Positions 18,542-29,315 of a stretch of DNA of 64,000 nucleotides are shown piece by piece. The notes beneath the pieces are model-generated. The model ran no database searches. It was given only the letters and a program-made list of their open reading frames with translations, and was not told where the DNA came from. How positions within the stretch are numbered: the first letter of the stretch is position 1; the number at the start of each line of letters is the position of its first letter. This stretch comes from Bacteroidales bacterium (GTDB lineage: Bacteria; Bacteroidota; Bacteroidia; Bacteroidales; Paludibacteraceae): NCBI GenBank assembly GCA_015061185.1, contig SUWZ01000003.1:1-64000 (forward strand). Direction: 5' to 3'. Made by a program: the position numbers and the translations under genes.

Positions 18542-19823
18542 TTGTTTCTTCTCCATCCTCTTCTTTGTTATTGTTAGCATTTAATTCCAAAGATTCGTTA
18601 CTTTTATATTTCCCAGCCAATGCATTCTCTGTAATTTTCTTTAGAGCATCAATGGTATAATTTACATCATCCAAAGTATGCATGGCAGTTGGAATAAGTC
18701 GGATCATGATTTTACCCTCGTCAATGTAAGGATAGACAATATTAACGCAGAAAATACCATAAGATTCCCGAAGATCCATCATCATCATGATAGCTTCTTG
18801 GATATTTTCCATGTTCATATAGACAGGAGTTACCATTGACTCCGTCTTTCCTATTTCCAATCCTGCTTTGCGCAATCCGGTTTGTAGAGCCTTAGTGATT
18901 GTCCAAAGTTGTGTTTGAAGTTCCGGATGCTCTTTTATGTAGTCCAAACGATAAATAGCACTTGCAGTAATTGCCGAAGGAAGAGCTTCCGAGAAAGTTT
19001 GCGAACGCATATTATAGCGGAGATAATTAATTAAATCTTCGCTTCCTGCAACAAATCCCCCGGTTATTCCCATTGCTTTCCCGAAAGTACCAATCATCAA
19101 GTCAATTTTATCTTGTACATTGTAAAAGTCGGCTACTCCGATTCTATTGGGACCGATTGTGCAAAAACCGTGCGCATCTTCCACTAAAAGTAAGAAGTTA
19201 TATTTCTCTTTTAATTCAACGATTTTGTCCAAAGGTGAAAACTCACCGGTCACACCGATGACCCCTTCTGTAACAAATAAAACACCGCCACCATTTTCTT
19301 CTGCCACGGCACACGCTTTTTTTACCTGTTCTTCAATATCTTGGATATTATGTCGTGTGTAGATAAATCGTCTGTTAGAATGAAGTCTGATACCATCTTT
19401 GATACTTGAGTGAACATCCATGCTATAGACCACAGCATCATTGTTTGTGCATAGTGAGTCGATGGTGGAAATCATCCCCTGATAAAACGAATTCAAAACG
19501 AAAGCATCCTCCATTTTCACAAATTCGGAAATTTTACTTTCCAATTCTTCGTGGAGGACAGTTTGTCCGGTCATCATGCGAGAACCCATAGGAGTTGAAA
19601 ATCCATATTTGGTGGCATATTCAATGTCTTTCTCCTTGATTTCAGGATTACTCGCCATGCCATAGTAATTGTTTATGCTCCAATTAAGTACATTTTTTCC
19701 TCTGAATGTCATTTGAGGACCCAAATCACCTTCTAATTTTGGAAACATAAAATATCCGTGTGCGTGTTTACTCCATTGACCTAACACGCCCATATTACTT
19801 AATACTCTCTTCGCAATTTCCAT
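18531..19823 (-). CDS. spt: Serine palmitoyltransferase-like PLP-dependent acyl-CoA transferase
   Basis: Alpha-oxoamine synthase family: NNYYGMASNPE, VEDAHGFCTIG, IDLMIGTFGKAMGITGGFVAG. Confidence 0.85.
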   Translation of the reverse strand: MEIAKRVLSNMGVLGQWSKHAHGYFMFPKLEGDLGPQMTFRGKNVLNWSINNYYGMASNPEIKEKDIEYATKYGFSTPMGSRMMTGQTVLHEELESKISEFVKMEDAFVLNSFYQGMISTIDSLCTNNDAVVYSMDVHSSIKDGIRLHSNRRFIYTRHNIQDIEEQVKKACAVAEENGGGVLFVTEGVIGVTGEFSPLDKIVELKEKYNFLLLVEDAHGFCTIGPNRIGVADFYNVQDKIDLMIGTFGKAMGITGGFVAGSEDLINYLRYNMRSQTFSEALPSAITASAIYRLDYIKEHPELQTQLWTITKALQTGLRKAGLEIGKTESMVTPVYMNMENIQEAIMMMMDLRESYGIFCVNIVYPYIDEGKIMIRLIPTAMHTLDDVNYTIDALKKITENALAGKYKSNESLELNANNNKEEDGEETNEE

Positions 19824-19827
19824 GGTT

Positions 19828-22212
19828 TTAATCGAATAAAATCATTTCAGTATCTTCACTTTCTGTAATAGTTTCGGAAGCCCCTTTCGGGCAATCATAT
19901 TTGTTGTTTAATACAAATTGTTCTGTTCGTGAGTATCCTAATGTGGAGTCATTGTAAACTTTGTTCATAAATTTACCCCATATAGGAAGCGCTGTAGCAG
20001 AGCCTTGACCATGACGTAAATTATCAAAGTGAATGTCTCGATCTTCACCCCCGACCCAAACTCCGGTAATTAGGCTCGGGACATAAGCAATGAACCAACC
20101 GTCAGAGTTATTTTGAGTGGTTCCGGTTTTTCCTGCAATAGCAGTTTCCCATCCTAAACTATAGTCATATCGTCTTGTTCTTAATCGCAGTCCTGTACCT
20201 CCATTGATTACGCCTTGCAACATCACTGTCATTTTGGAAGCAGTCTCTTCGCTCAAGATTTCACTCATTCGAGGAACAAAGGTAGAGATTACATTTCCGT
20301 TGTTGTCTTCTATGCGAGTAACGAATAAAGGTTCGATATGAATTCCCTTATTAGCAAAAGCTGTGTAGGCAGAAGCCATTTCACTAATAGATACATCAGC
20401 AATACCTAAACATAAAGCAGGAACCGGATCAATGTGATTTTTCAGTCCGAACGAATGCAAAATATTAGCAAAACTCTCCGGTTCTAACTGTTTTATTAAG
20501 TAAGCAGAAATCCAATTGTTGGATGTTTGCAATCCTCGTTTTAGTGTGATCATTTTACCAATCTCTTCTTTTCCGGCTTCACCGTATGGCACATTTCTTG
20601 GCTCCCAAATTTCTCCGGAAGGAAGTAAAACTTGAGGTTGTACGTTAGGAACTTCATCACACGGAGACATACCCTCTTCCATAGCCAAAGCATATAAATA
20701 AGGTTTAATTGTAGAACCAACTTGTCGACGGCCGGTACTGACCATATCGTATTGGAAGTAGTTGAAGTTAGGTCCACCAACATACGCTTTTACATGGCCG
20801 TTTCGTGGATCAATAGACATCATGCCTGAGCGCAAGAAGAACTTTTGGTATCGTATGGAGTCTAACGGCGTAAGGACGGTATCTTTGCTACCTTCTTCCC
20901 AATCAAAAACCTGCATTGCAATAGGAGTATTAAAGGCTTCTTTGATTTCTGCATCACTCTTGCCGGCTCTTTTCATGAAGCGGTAGCGATCCGTCAATTT
21001 TATAGCCTTTGAAAGAATGGAGTCCACTTGAGCCTGTGTTGATTTATTTGAGAATGGAGCTTTTTTATTTTTCAGTCCGCTCTTCTCTTTGAAGAACAAA
21101 GGTTGCAGATACCCACCTAAATACTCTTCAACGGCCTCTTCTGCATATTGTTGCATACGAGAATCCACCGTAGTATAAATCTTCAAACCATCCACATATA
21201 AGTTGTACGGAGAACCATCCGGTTTCGTGTTTTTATTGCACCAACCATAGAGAGGATCTGTTTCCCATGCCAATGAATCTTCGTAGTATTTTTGGTTCAT
21301 CCATTTGGGATATCTGCTTCGTTCCGGTTTTTTAGCAGTCATGATTTTGCGTAGATATTCCCTGAAATAAGGAGCAAGTCCCAATTTATGATCCACTTTT
21401 TGGTAGTTTAATGTTATATCTAAGGCACTCAATGAGTCACACTCGGCTTGAGTCAGTTTATTGTTTACAACCATTTGAGACAATACAATATTTCTACGAT
21501 TTTTGCTCGCTTCTTTGGTTCGATTCCTGACCGGATTGTAGCGAGTAGGATTTTGCAGCATACCCACCAATAAAGCAGCCTCTTCAACTTTCAGTTCGTT
21601 AGGTGCTTTGTTGAAATATATTTGGGAAGCCGATTTTATACCAACTGCATTATTCAAAAAGTCGAACTTATTGAAATACATCGTAATAATCTCATCTTTG
21701 GTATAATATTTTTCCAATTTAGTAGCGATTACCCATTCTGTTAATTTTTGGTAAACTCGTTCCCACTTGGTTTTTGCAGTAGGGGTGAAAAGCAACTTTG
21801 CCAACTGTTGGGTGATAGTACTACCACCACCGGCACTTTGTCCCATCAATAAAGTTTTTACTCCCACACGAGCCAATGCTTTTTCGTCAATTCCCGAGTG
21901 GTCATAATATCTAATATCTTCAGTAGATATCAAGGCATCTATCAAGTAGGGAGATAGATCTTTGTACGGAGTATATACTCTGTTTTCTTGACTTTGAAAG
22001 TACCGACCTAAAACTTTTCCATCACTCGAATAGATTTCGGATGCAAATTTGTTTTTGGGGTTTTGCAACTCCTCGATAGGAGGAAGGTAACCAATTTTTC
22101 CCTCATTAATCGACTTAAACAAAAGAAAAACAGCAACAATACCGATGATGAACAAAATCCATACTCCTATCAGTATTTTTATGCCAATACCTATTTTTTT
22201 ATTTTCTGCCAT
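19828..22212 (-). CDS. Penicillin-binding protein 1A family (transglycosylase/transpeptidase)
   Basis: STEDIRYYDHSGID, GGSTITQQLAKLLF, STGRRQVGSTIKPYLYA, AGKTGTTQNNSDGWFIAY. Confidence 0.95.
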   Translation of the reverse strand: MAENKKIGIGIKILIGVWILFIIGIVAVFLLFKSINEGKIGYLPPIEELQNPKNKFASEIYSSDGKVLGRYFQSQENRVYTPYKDLSPYLIDALISTEDIRYYDHSGIDEKALARVGVKTLLMGQSAGGGSTITQQLAKLLFTPTAKTKWERVYQKLTEWVIATKLEKYYTKDEIITMYFNKFDFLNNAVGIKSASQIYFNKAPNELKVEEAALLVGMLQNPTRYNPVRNRTKEASKNRRNIVLSQMVVNNKLTQAECDSLSALDITLNYQKVDHKLGLAPYFREYLRKIMTAKKPERSRYPKWMNQKYYEDSLAWETDPLYGWCNKNTKPDGSPYNLYVDGLKIYTTVDSRMQQYAEEAVEEYLGGYLQPLFFKEKSGLKNKKAPFSNKSTQAQVDSILSKAIKLTDRYRFMKRAGKSDAEIKEAFNTPIAMQVFDWEEGSKDTVLTPLDSIRYQKFFLRSGMMSIDPRNGHVKAYVGGPNFNYFQYDMVSTGRRQVGSTIKPYLYALAMEEGMSPCDEVPNVQPQVLLPSGEIWEPRNVPYGEAGKEEIGKMITLKRGLQTSNNWISAYLIKQLEPESFANILHSFGLKNHIDPVPALCLGIADVSISEMASAYTAFANKGIHIEPLFVTRIEDNNGNVISTFVPRMSEILSEETASKMTVMLQGVINGGTGLRLRTRRYDYSLGWETAIAGKTGTTQNNSDGWFIAYVPSLITGVWVGGEDRDIHFDNLRHGQGSATALPIWGKFMNKVYNDSTLGYSRTEQFVLNNKYDCPKGASETITESEDTEMILFD

Positions 22213-22236
22213 GATAATCAAATTATATTTTCAGAG

Positions 22237-22244
22237 CAAAAGTA
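22237..22244 (-). promoter_or_regulatory. -7 box TACTTTTG for PBP1A gene
   Basis: caaaagta on + strand 25 bp upstream of the start. Confidence 0.45.
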
Positions 22245-22500
22245 AGAAAATTATTGTATTTTTGTGCGTTGTATTTGTTATAATTTTTATTAAGGTGATT
22301 TCTATAAGTTGGGTCAAGATAAATTTGAAAGTTATTTTTTTTTGTTGAATCCATTCGTAATGGATTTATCGTATAGATATAACTGGTCGAATATGAGTTG
22401 GTTAGATGTATTTTTTTAAATTTCTGAACTTGATTATAGAATATTTTAGAAAGTATAAAAATATAGCAGATAATTTGTTCCGATAAATGATTGTAATAAG

Positions 22501-23082
22501 ATGGTAAAACAGATTTTTGTTAGAATATTTGACCTTATTGTGCATCCTCAAGAAACATGGGAAACAATAAAAACTGAAAATGTAGATGGAAACGTTTTGA
22601 GAAATAAGTTTTATTTTCCGTTGATAATCATGATGATTATATGTGCTACGATAGGTTCCATTTCGTCTTTCATATTTGAAATCGAGGCTGACTTTGTTAC
22701 GTTGTTTTTGGAATCAATAAAAAATGCAGTTGTGTTTTTTATTGCTTATTTTCTTGGCTTTTTTGTTGTAACTTTGATATTTAATGAGTTATTGGCATCA
22801 CCTTTTTTTTATATGGAGAGAGATTTGGATAAGTGTTTTACGCTGTTTGCATATTCTTCTTCGCTTATGTGGTGTATAAAGGCATTGGTATTATTGTTCC
22901 CGAATATGTTGTTCCTCTATTTGTTGAACTTTTATGCTATTTATTTGATATGGACCGGAGCAGTTGTCATTTTTGATAATTTACAAAAGGAGATGACTGT
23001 TAAGTTTACTTTGATAGCATTACTTTTGTTATATTGTATTCCCTTAGGTATTGAGAATATTATGTTAAAATTGATACCTTAG
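22501..23082 (+). CDS. Yip1-family integral membrane protein
   Basis: DLIVHPQETWETIKTENVDGNVLRNKFYFPLIIMM N-terminus followed by several TM segments. Confidence 0.7.
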   Translation: MVKQIFVRIFDLIVHPQETWETIKTENVDGNVLRNKFYFPLIIMMIICATIGSISSFIFEIEADFVTLFLESIKNAVVFFIAYFLGFFVVTLIFNELLASPFFYMERDLDKCFTLFAYSSSLMWCIKALVLLFPNMLFLYLLNFYAIYLIWTGAVVIFDNLQKEMTVKFTLIALLLLYCIPLGIENIMLKLIP

Positions 23083-23109
23083 ATTTTTTTATGTTAATTA
23101 TGTTGAAAT

Positions 23110-23568
23110 ATGGAGAAACTGAAAAATAGTGTTTTGATTCGTAACAAGAGAGCTTCTTTTGACTATGAATTGGTGGATTTTTATAAAGCCGGAATTGTTT
23201 TAGTGGGGACAGAAATTAAATCCATTCGTTTAGGAAAAGCAAGTCTTGTTGATACATTTTGTTTCTTTAATAATGGCGAGTTATGGGTGAAAAATATGAA
23301 TATATCAGAATATTTTTATGGTACTTACAATAATCACTTACCTCGTAGAGATCGTAAATTATTGCTATCAAAAAAAGAGTTGTTAAAAATAAGGCGACAA
23401 ACAAAAGATACCGGCTTTACGGTTATTCCTACAAAGTTGTTTATCAATGAGAAAGGATTGGCTAAGTTGGAAATTGCTGTGGCAAAAGGTAAAAAATCCT
23501 ATGACAAGCGAGATGCCTTGAAAGAGAAGGATGATAAGCGTAATATGGATCGTGCAATGAAAAGGTAA
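23110..23568 (+). CDS. smpB: SsrA-binding protein
   Basis: [55 protein letters not shown]-terminus. Confidence 0.96.
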   Translation: MEKLKNSVLIRNKRASFDYELVDFYKAGIVLVGTEIKSIRLGKASLVDTFCFFNNGELWVKNMNISEYFYGTYNNHLPRRDRKLLLSKKELLKIRRQTKDTGFTVIPTKLFINEKGLAKLEIAVAKGKKSYDKRDALKEKDDKRNMDRAMKR

Positions 23569-23574
23569 GTGCTT

Positions 23575-25023
23575 ATGTGCAGGGATTGTATTGTGAGAAT
23601 GAAAGCAGCTCAACCTCGTATTTTTGGAATGGATTTTCCGAAGGGTGTTGATTGGGAAATTAAAGAGGGTGAGCAATGGTGTGTTTTAGGTAAAAATGGT
23701 TCAGGAAAAACTTTGTTGGCAGATCTTTTATCTGGAAGATATGCCGTGGGGAGAGGAGAGATTAATTACCTCTTTTGGAACGAGGATATAAAGCAAAAAT
23801 ATGCGTGGTCTTATCCCACGGAAGCGATAAAAAAAGTTTCGTTTGAGTCTGCCTATCTTTTGTCTGATTACAAGAATATGTATTATCAACAGCGGTTTCA
23901 TGCCTTAGAAAATGAAACAACACCCACTGTAGAGGAGTTATTGATGGAGGTGAAGGACGATGAGACCTACCTTGCATGGTTGTGTGAAAAGTTGCATTTG
24001 GATGTGTTGTTATCTAAGCGTCTTATAATGCTTTCTTCAGGAGAATTGAGGCGTTTGTTGATTTTTTTAGCATTGATTTCTCGTCCTAAATTGGTGATTT
24101 TCGATAACCCTTTCATTGGGTTAGATGTTCAAATGCGAGAAGAATTGGAAGATTTTTTTGAAGAGTTAGCATCGTTTCAAAACATGATTTTTCTAGTTCC
24201 TGCCAAGAATGAAATTCCTCGTGTGGTTAATCGTTTTTTGCTGGCAGAAGGGTTATGCTTTCGGGTGATTGAAACTCCTGAAGAGTTCAAAGAAGCGAAG
24301 GCGAATCTAAATTTTAGAGCAGAATTGCCAATTCCTTTGTTGGAGGACAAGGTAGAGTCGGACTATTTGTTCAGGATGAAGAATATAAATGTAAGCTATA
24401 AGGATATTAAGGTTTTTTCCAATTTGACATGGGAGGTAAGAAGAGGCGAGAAGTGGGCATTGTTGGGGCGTAACGGCTCCGGGAAATCAACCTTATTGAG
24501 TTTGTTGGCAGCGGATAATCCGAAGGGATATGCTTTGGATTTGGAAATCTTTGGAAGAAAAAGAGGCAGTGGCGAGAGTATTTGGGATATCAAAAAACAC
24601 ATAGGTTATATTTCGTCAGAAATGCATCTCTACTTTAGAGAAGATCAACCCTGCCTGAAAATTGTTGCATCAGGTTTGTTTGATACAATCGGTTTGTTTC
24701 GTTCTTGCAGCGAAGAGCAGAATGAGTTAGCAATGAAGTGGATGAAACTATTGAGTATTGATTATTTGAAAGACCGTTCATTTTTGAAAATCTCAGGAGG
24801 GGAGCAACGCTTGGTTTTATTGGCACGAACCATGGTTAAAAATCCCAATTTACTCATATTGGATGAGCCTTTGCATGGTTTGGATATATACCATAAATCG
24901 TTAGCAAGAATGTTGATTGAGCAATATTCAGAGCAAACGGGTAAGAGTTTGATATATGTAACACATAAAAAGGAGGAGATTCCTAATTGCGTTGAAAAGG
25001 TGTTTGAATTGCAAAAGTTGTGA
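23575..25023 (+). CDS. Tandem-ATPase ABC protein (ModF-like)
   Basis: Two Walker A motifs GKNGSGKTLL and GRNGSGKSTLL; ISGGEQRLVLLARTMVKNPNLLILDEP. Confidence 0.85.
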   Translation: MCRDCIVRMKAAQPRIFGMDFPKGVDWEIKEGEQWCVLGKNGSGKTLLADLLSGRYAVGRGEINYLFWNEDIKQKYAWSYPTEAIKKVSFESAYLLSDYKNMYYQQRFHALENETTPTVEELLMEVKDDETYLAWLCEKLHLDVLLSKRLIMLSSGELRRLLIFLALISRPKLVIFDNPFIGLDVQMREELEDFFEELASFQNMIFLVPAKNEIPRVVNRFLLAEGLCFRVIETPEEFKEAKANLNFRAELPIPLLEDKVESDYLFRMKNINVSYKDIKVFSNLTWEVRRGEKWALLGRNGSGKSTLLSLLAADNPKGYALDLEIFGRKRGSGESIWDIKKHIGYISSEMHLYFREDQPCLKIVASGLFDTIGLFRSCSEEQNELAMKWMKLLSIDYLKDRSFLKISGGEQRLVLLARTMVKNPNLLILDEPLHGLDIYHKSLARMLIEQYSEQTGKSLIYVTHKKEEIPNCVEKVFELQKL

Positions 25024-25064
25024 AATCTATAGTTGTTAAATTAGAACTTGTAAAAATTTGAAGT

Positions 25065-25259
25065 ATGAAAACATCTCCTAAAAAGAATGAAAAATTTCTT
25101 ATTCTGCTTAAAGAATTTTTTTCATGGTTGGCATACCAAAATGTTAGGGCGCAAGTTGTAGTCTTTTTAACTATTTTTCTTGTGTTATTTTTGTTCGGGA
25201 AGATAACAATTGAATTTGTTCAGGATTGTTATGAGTTAATTTTGTTGTGGTTCGATTAA
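25065..25259 (+). CDS. Small single-TM hypothetical protein
   Basis: 64-aa ORF with one hydrophobic segment, ATG shortly after upstream gene. Confidence 0.5.
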   Translation: MKTSPKKNEKFLILLKEFFSWLAYQNVRAQVVVFLTIFLVLFLFGKITIEFVQDCYELILLWFD

Positions 25260-25280
25260 GAAACCTTTAAAATTAATTTT

Positions 25281-25327
25281 GAGTTTCACTCTCAAATATG
25301 CTCGAAATAAAATTTAAACAACTTTTA
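25281..25327. repeat. Repeat family 1 end (copy D), followed at 25333-25348 by a family 2 end
   Basis: CTCTCAAATATGCTCGAAATAAAATTTAAACAACTT then TTTATAGAAATTACCC. Confidence 0.7.
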
Positions 25328-25410
25328 AACCCTTTATAGAAATTACCCAAGACGACTTTAAATTTCAAAATAAATGATTATCTTGCGAAAAAAATTAAAT
25401 TGAGAAAGTT

Positions 25411-25845
25411 ATGAAAACAATAGTAAAGAAAATTTTTTTAGCAGTAGGTTTTGTTTTTTTTGCAAGTATGAGTTTTGCGCAAAAGAACAAAGGACCCGAG
25501 TTTTTGTTAGTGGAAGGTATTACATCATGTGATACAGTTTGGGTAATTCTTGATAAAAATCCGGAGTATCCAGGGGGAATGCCGGAGTTATACCATCTTA
25601 TAAATAAAAAGATGAAAAATCCGCAAGACTTAAATCCTTTGATTACCACGCACCGACTTATGATTCGTCTTCTTGTAGATGCCGATGGAAATGTTGTAGA
25701 GAAGAAGGTATTGCGGCCATTAGATCCGGAGCGTACAGCAGATGTAATGCAAGCTATAGAGCAGTTGCCAAAATTGATTCCCGGAGAGAAGAAGGGCAGA
25801 AAAGTCTGTTCCTATTTTATGGCAAGTATTAATTTCTCGCATTAA
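25411..25845 (+). CDS. Secreted TonB C-terminal-domain-like protein
   Basis: PEYPGGMPELYHLINKKM and LLVDADGNVVEKKVLRP resemble Bacteroidetes TonB_C proteins; signal peptide. Confidence 0.7.
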   Translation: MKTIVKKIFLAVGFVFFASMSFAQKNKGPEFLLVEGITSCDTVWVILDKNPEYPGGMPELYHLINKKMKNPQDLNPLITTHRLMIRLLVDADGNVVEKKVLRPLDPERTADVMQAIEQLPKLIPGEKKGRKVCSYFMASINFSH

Positions 25846-25956
25846 AGAGGGTAGTTTAAGATGGCTGAAATCTCTATGTAATGATAGAATTCGACTTGAT
25901 TAGAGGAATTTATTGGAATTTCTTAAAAAATAATCGTTAAATAAAAAAAAAAGTAC

Positions 25957-25964
25957 TATCTTTG
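25957..25964 (+). promoter_or_regulatory. -7 box TATCTTTG for rplU-rpmA
   Basis: TAnnTTTG consensus, leader of about 70 nt to rplU. Confidence 0.65.
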
Positions 25965-26039
25965 CATCCGATTTTTCCTACGTGGTACGAATAAGTGGCG
26001 AAAGTCCACCACCGGAAGTAACTTTAATAGTATAATTAA

Positions 26040-26351
26040 ATGTACGCTATTGTAGAAATTGCAGGACAACAATTCAAGGTAGAAAAGGACCAAAAATTGT
26101 ATGTTCATCGTTTAGACGCAGAACGTGGTTCTGTTGTTGAATTTGACAAAGTGTTGTTGGTTGACAATGACGGAAAAGTAGTAGTTGGTTCTCCTGTAGT
26201 GGAGGGTGCGAAAGTAACTGCAGAGGTTGTTTCTCACGTAAAAGCTGACAAGGTAATCGTTTTTCACAAGAAGAGAAGAAAAGGTTATCGTAAAAAGAAT
26301 GGTCATCGTCAATGTATGACAGAGTTGAAAATTAATAACGTAGTTGCTTAA
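26040..26351 (+). CDS. rplU: 50S ribosomal protein L21
   Basis: [42 protein letters not shown]. Confidence 0.97.
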   Translation: MYAIVEIAGQQFKVEKDQKLYVHRLDAERGSVVEFDKVLLVDNDGKVVVGSPVVEGAKVTAEVVSHVKADKVIVFHKKRRKGYRKKNGHRQCMTELKINNVVA

Positions 26352-26370
26352 CTTTTAAATTTGTAAGAAA

Positions 26371-26634
26371 ATGGCACACAAAAAAGGAGTTGGTAGTTCC
26401 AAGAACGGTCGTGAGTCAGCAAGTAAGCGACTCGGAGTAAAATTGTATGGTGGCCAATTTGCCAAAGCTGGTAATATTTTGGTTCGTCAACGTGGTACAG
26501 TTCATCATCCAGGTGAAAATGTAGGAATCGGAAAAGATCATACATTGTTCGCTTTAGTTGATGGTAAAGTAGTATTTAGAAAGAAGAAAGATAATCGTTC
26601 ATACGTTTCTGTAGATCCTATCGTTGCAGAATAA
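26371..26634 (+). CDS. rpmA: 50S ribosomal protein L27
   Basis: [53 protein letters not shown]. Confidence 0.98.
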   Translation: MAHKKGVGSSKNGRESASKRLGVKLYGGQFAKAGNILVRQRGTVHHPGENVGIGKDHTLFALVDGKVVFRKKKDNRSYVSVDPIVAE

Positions 26635-26659
26635 GATTATTTTCTTGATAAAAATTAAA

Positions 26660-26690
26660 AAGTGCGTCAGTAATGGTGCACTTTTTTTGT
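26660..26690 (+). terminator. Terminator AAAGTGC...GCACTTTTTTT after rpmA
   Basis: Inverted repeat with T-tract. Confidence 0.75.
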
Positions 26691-26736
26691 TTTTTTTATA
26701 CCTTAGTCGCGCTTATGTTATTTAAAATATTAAACC

Positions 26737-29289
26737 ATGAAAAAAATTACACTTTTAGTTATTCTGAGTTTTTGCACTCTTGTTATGGGTGTAACGAGTG
26801 CATTTGCTGCGCCGGATCCTAATTTCCATATTTATATCTGTTTTGGACAGTCTAATATGGAAGGTGCGGGTCAAGTTGAACAATCTGATAAAGTAAATGT
26901 AAATGAACGTTTCCGTATGATGGCAACTGTTAGTTGTAACGGAAGTCGAGAGATGGGGAAATGGTACACTGCTGTTCCTCCTTTGGCGAGGTGTAATACC
27001 GGATTATCTCCTGCAGATTATTTTGGAAGAACTTTGGTGGAAAAGTTAGATGAGAATATTCGAGTTGGTGTTATTGTTGTAGCAGTTGGAGGTGCTGATA
27101 TTCAGTTATTTGAACAAGATGGTTATCAATCCTATATCAATACGGCTGCAGATTGGTTGAAAAATTGGGCAAAAGAGTATGATTATAATTGCTATAAACG
27201 TATCATAGATATGGCAAAAATAGCTCAACAAGATGGGGTCATAAAGGGTATTCTTGTACATCAGGGAGAGACCAATAATATGCAACAAAATTGGCCTAAT
27301 CGCTTGAAAGCTATTTATGAGAGTATGCTGTCTGACTTAAATTTAAAAGGGGAGGATGTTCCTCTATTGGTAGGTGAAACCCGTAGAGATGGTGTTTGTA
27401 GTGGTCACAATCAGGTGATTGCGAATGTTCCTAATGTGATTCCTAATTCGTATGTTATCTCTTCGGAGGGCTTGGAAAAAACAAACGATGACTATCATTT
27501 CTCTGCGCAAGGTTATCGTGATTTTGGAAAACGTTATGCAGAGCAAATGCTGAAATTGCTCCCTGCAAGTTCTGAGCCGGAATCAGGCAATCAGTCAGGG
27601 GAGAGTGGATCTACAGATGATGTTGACGAAAAGCCTATTACAGGGCCTAAAGGTGGAGCAGACTTATATGTGAATGGTCGTAGAATTTATGCGTATGCAC
27701 CTAATGGACTAACCTCTAATCGTCCGTTGCTTATTTCTTGTCATGGTATGGATCAAAGTATAGAGTATCAGCGCAATCAGGCAAAATGGGAACAGATTGC
27801 TGATACTGCTAATTTTTTGGTTGTTTATCCTGCGGGAGGTACGGGGTATTCTACTTGGGATATAAGTGGCGACCAAGATGTTAATTTTATTTTGTCTATC
27901 ATTGATGAAATGCACAAACAATATAATATTGACAAATCACGCGTTTACATGTCCGGTTTCTCAATGGGAGGAATGCTCACATATCATTTGATGGCTAAAA
28001 TTCCGGATAGAATTGCTGCTTTTGCTCCTGTTTCCGGACATTTGATGGGCGGAGGCTCATACTCTAATGTAAGACCTCTTCCGCTTATTCATGTGCATGG
28101 TACGAGCGATAGTGTAGTCCCATACGATGGTTCAACCGACTATGTAAATGGTTGGGCTAAACAGAATGGATGCAACAGTACTCCTATTGTTACTCAATAC
28201 AATAACGGCAGTCCATCTTGCAAAAAAGAGGTTTGGACAGGAGGAGAATGCGAAACGGAGGTTGTTCGCATCTCTTTCAACGGACGTGATCATGAGCATA
28301 ACAACTCCGGAGCTTTGCATACAAGTCGCGAAATTTGGAATTTTGTGAAGAACTATTCTCTTGAATGTGGAAAAGTAGGTTCTAATGGTATTACTTTCTC
28401 TTCTCCATCTTCTAGTGGGAAATATTCTGATGGAGATGTTCTTCCTATCTCTGTGAAGGTTGGTAGCAAGGTCGAGGCAACTAAAATTGTTTTCAGCATA
28501 GATGGTGATGAGTTGACTACTATTTCTTCAGAACCTTGGTCAACAAAATGGACTGCAACATCAGGAAACCATGTGATAAAGGCTGTGGCAACAATGTCAG
28601 ATGGTTCAACTTTTGAAGCTGAAACTAAAATTTTTGTAAACGTGCCACAGACTCCTTTCAATGAAGTTCCGGCTGTGGTTCCGGGTAAAATAGAGGCGGA
28701 AGAGTTTGACTTAGGAGGAGATGGTTATGCTTATTATGACTTAGACTCTGAGAATAGAAATGGTGGCGACCGTGAAGAGGGTGTGGACATGAGCAACACG
28801 GCAATTGGTTACACTCAGAAGGGTGAGTGGCTCGAATATACCATAGAAGTAGAACAAGATGGAAAATATACAATGAGTGCTTCTGTTGCTTCAGGAGCTG
28901 ATGGATCATCTTTTAAACTTTATATTGATAATGAAGCAGTGACTGATGTTATTGAAGTCCCTAATACCGGCGATTGGGAAACGTTTGTTACGGTTGATTC
29001 TGAGATTGATTTACTGACCATCGGAAAGCATATTCTTAAGTTAGAAATTACAGGAGATTGGTTAGATATGGATTATATGCAATTTTCTCTGATTTCTGAA
29101 GGAACCGGTGTTAAAGTACCTTTGGCAGACTTCTTTGTAGGAGGCGACGATTGCACCGTTTATAGTTTGTTAGGTCAGCAAATTAAGACCATCAAGTGTA
29201 GAGACGACTTGCGTCGATTGCCTTCCGGAGTTTACCTGCTTAAAAGTAATGTTACGGGGCAAGTGAAGAAGATTGTTATATCGGAATAA
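26737..29289 (+). CDS. Multidomain secreted esterase: sialate O-acetylesterase/CE6-like + PHB depolymerase/CE1-like + Ig-like + CBM6-like + type IX-like C-terminal tail
   Basis: FGQSNMEGAG, GILVHQGETNN; GFSMGGMLTYHLMAKIPDRIAAFAPVSG; GKIEAEEFDLGGDGYAYYD; tail YSLLGQQIKTI...LPSGVYLLKSNVTGQVKKIVI. Confidence 0.85.
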   Translation: MKKITLLVILSFCTLVMGVTSAFAAPDPNFHIYICFGQSNMEGAGQVEQSDKVNVNERFRMMATVSCNGSREMGKWYTAVPPLARCNTGLSPADYFGRTLVEKLDENIRVGVIVVAVGGADIQLFEQDGYQSYINTAADWLKNWAKEYDYNCYKRIIDMAKIAQQDGVIKGILVHQGETNNMQQNWPNRLKAIYESMLSDLNLKGEDVPLLVGETRRDGVCSGHNQVIANVPNVIPNSYVISSEGLEKTNDDYHFSAQGYRDFGKRYAEQMLKLLPASSEPESGNQSGESGSTDDVDEKPITGPKGGADLYVNGRRIYAYAPNGLTSNRPLLISCHGMDQSIEYQRNQAKWEQIADTANFLVVYPAGGTGYSTWDISGDQDVNFILSIIDEMHKQYNIDKSRVYMSGFSMGGMLTYHLMAKIPDRIAAFAPVSGHLMGGGSYSNVRPLPLIHVHGTSDSVVPYDGSTDYVNGWAKQNGCNSTPIVTQYNNGSPSCKKEVWTGGECETEVVRISFNGRDHEHNNSGALHTSREIWNFVKNYSLECGKVGSNGITFSSPSSSGKYSDGDVLPISVKVGSKVEATKIVFSIDGDELTTISSEPWSTKWTATSGNHVIKAVATMSDGSTFEAETKIFVNVPQTPFNEVPAVVPGKIEAEEFDLGGDGYAYYDLDSENRNGGDREEGVDMSNTAIGYTQKGEWLEYTIEVEQDGKYTMSASVASGADGSSFKLYIDNEAVTDVIEVPNTGDWETFVTVDSEIDLLTIGKHILKLEITGDWLDMDYMQFSLISEGTGVKVPLADFFVGGDDCTVYSLLGQQIKTIKCRDDLRRLPSGVYLLKSNVTGQVKKIVISE

Positions 29290-29315
29290 ATATGATTTAA
29301 GATATACTGTAAAAA

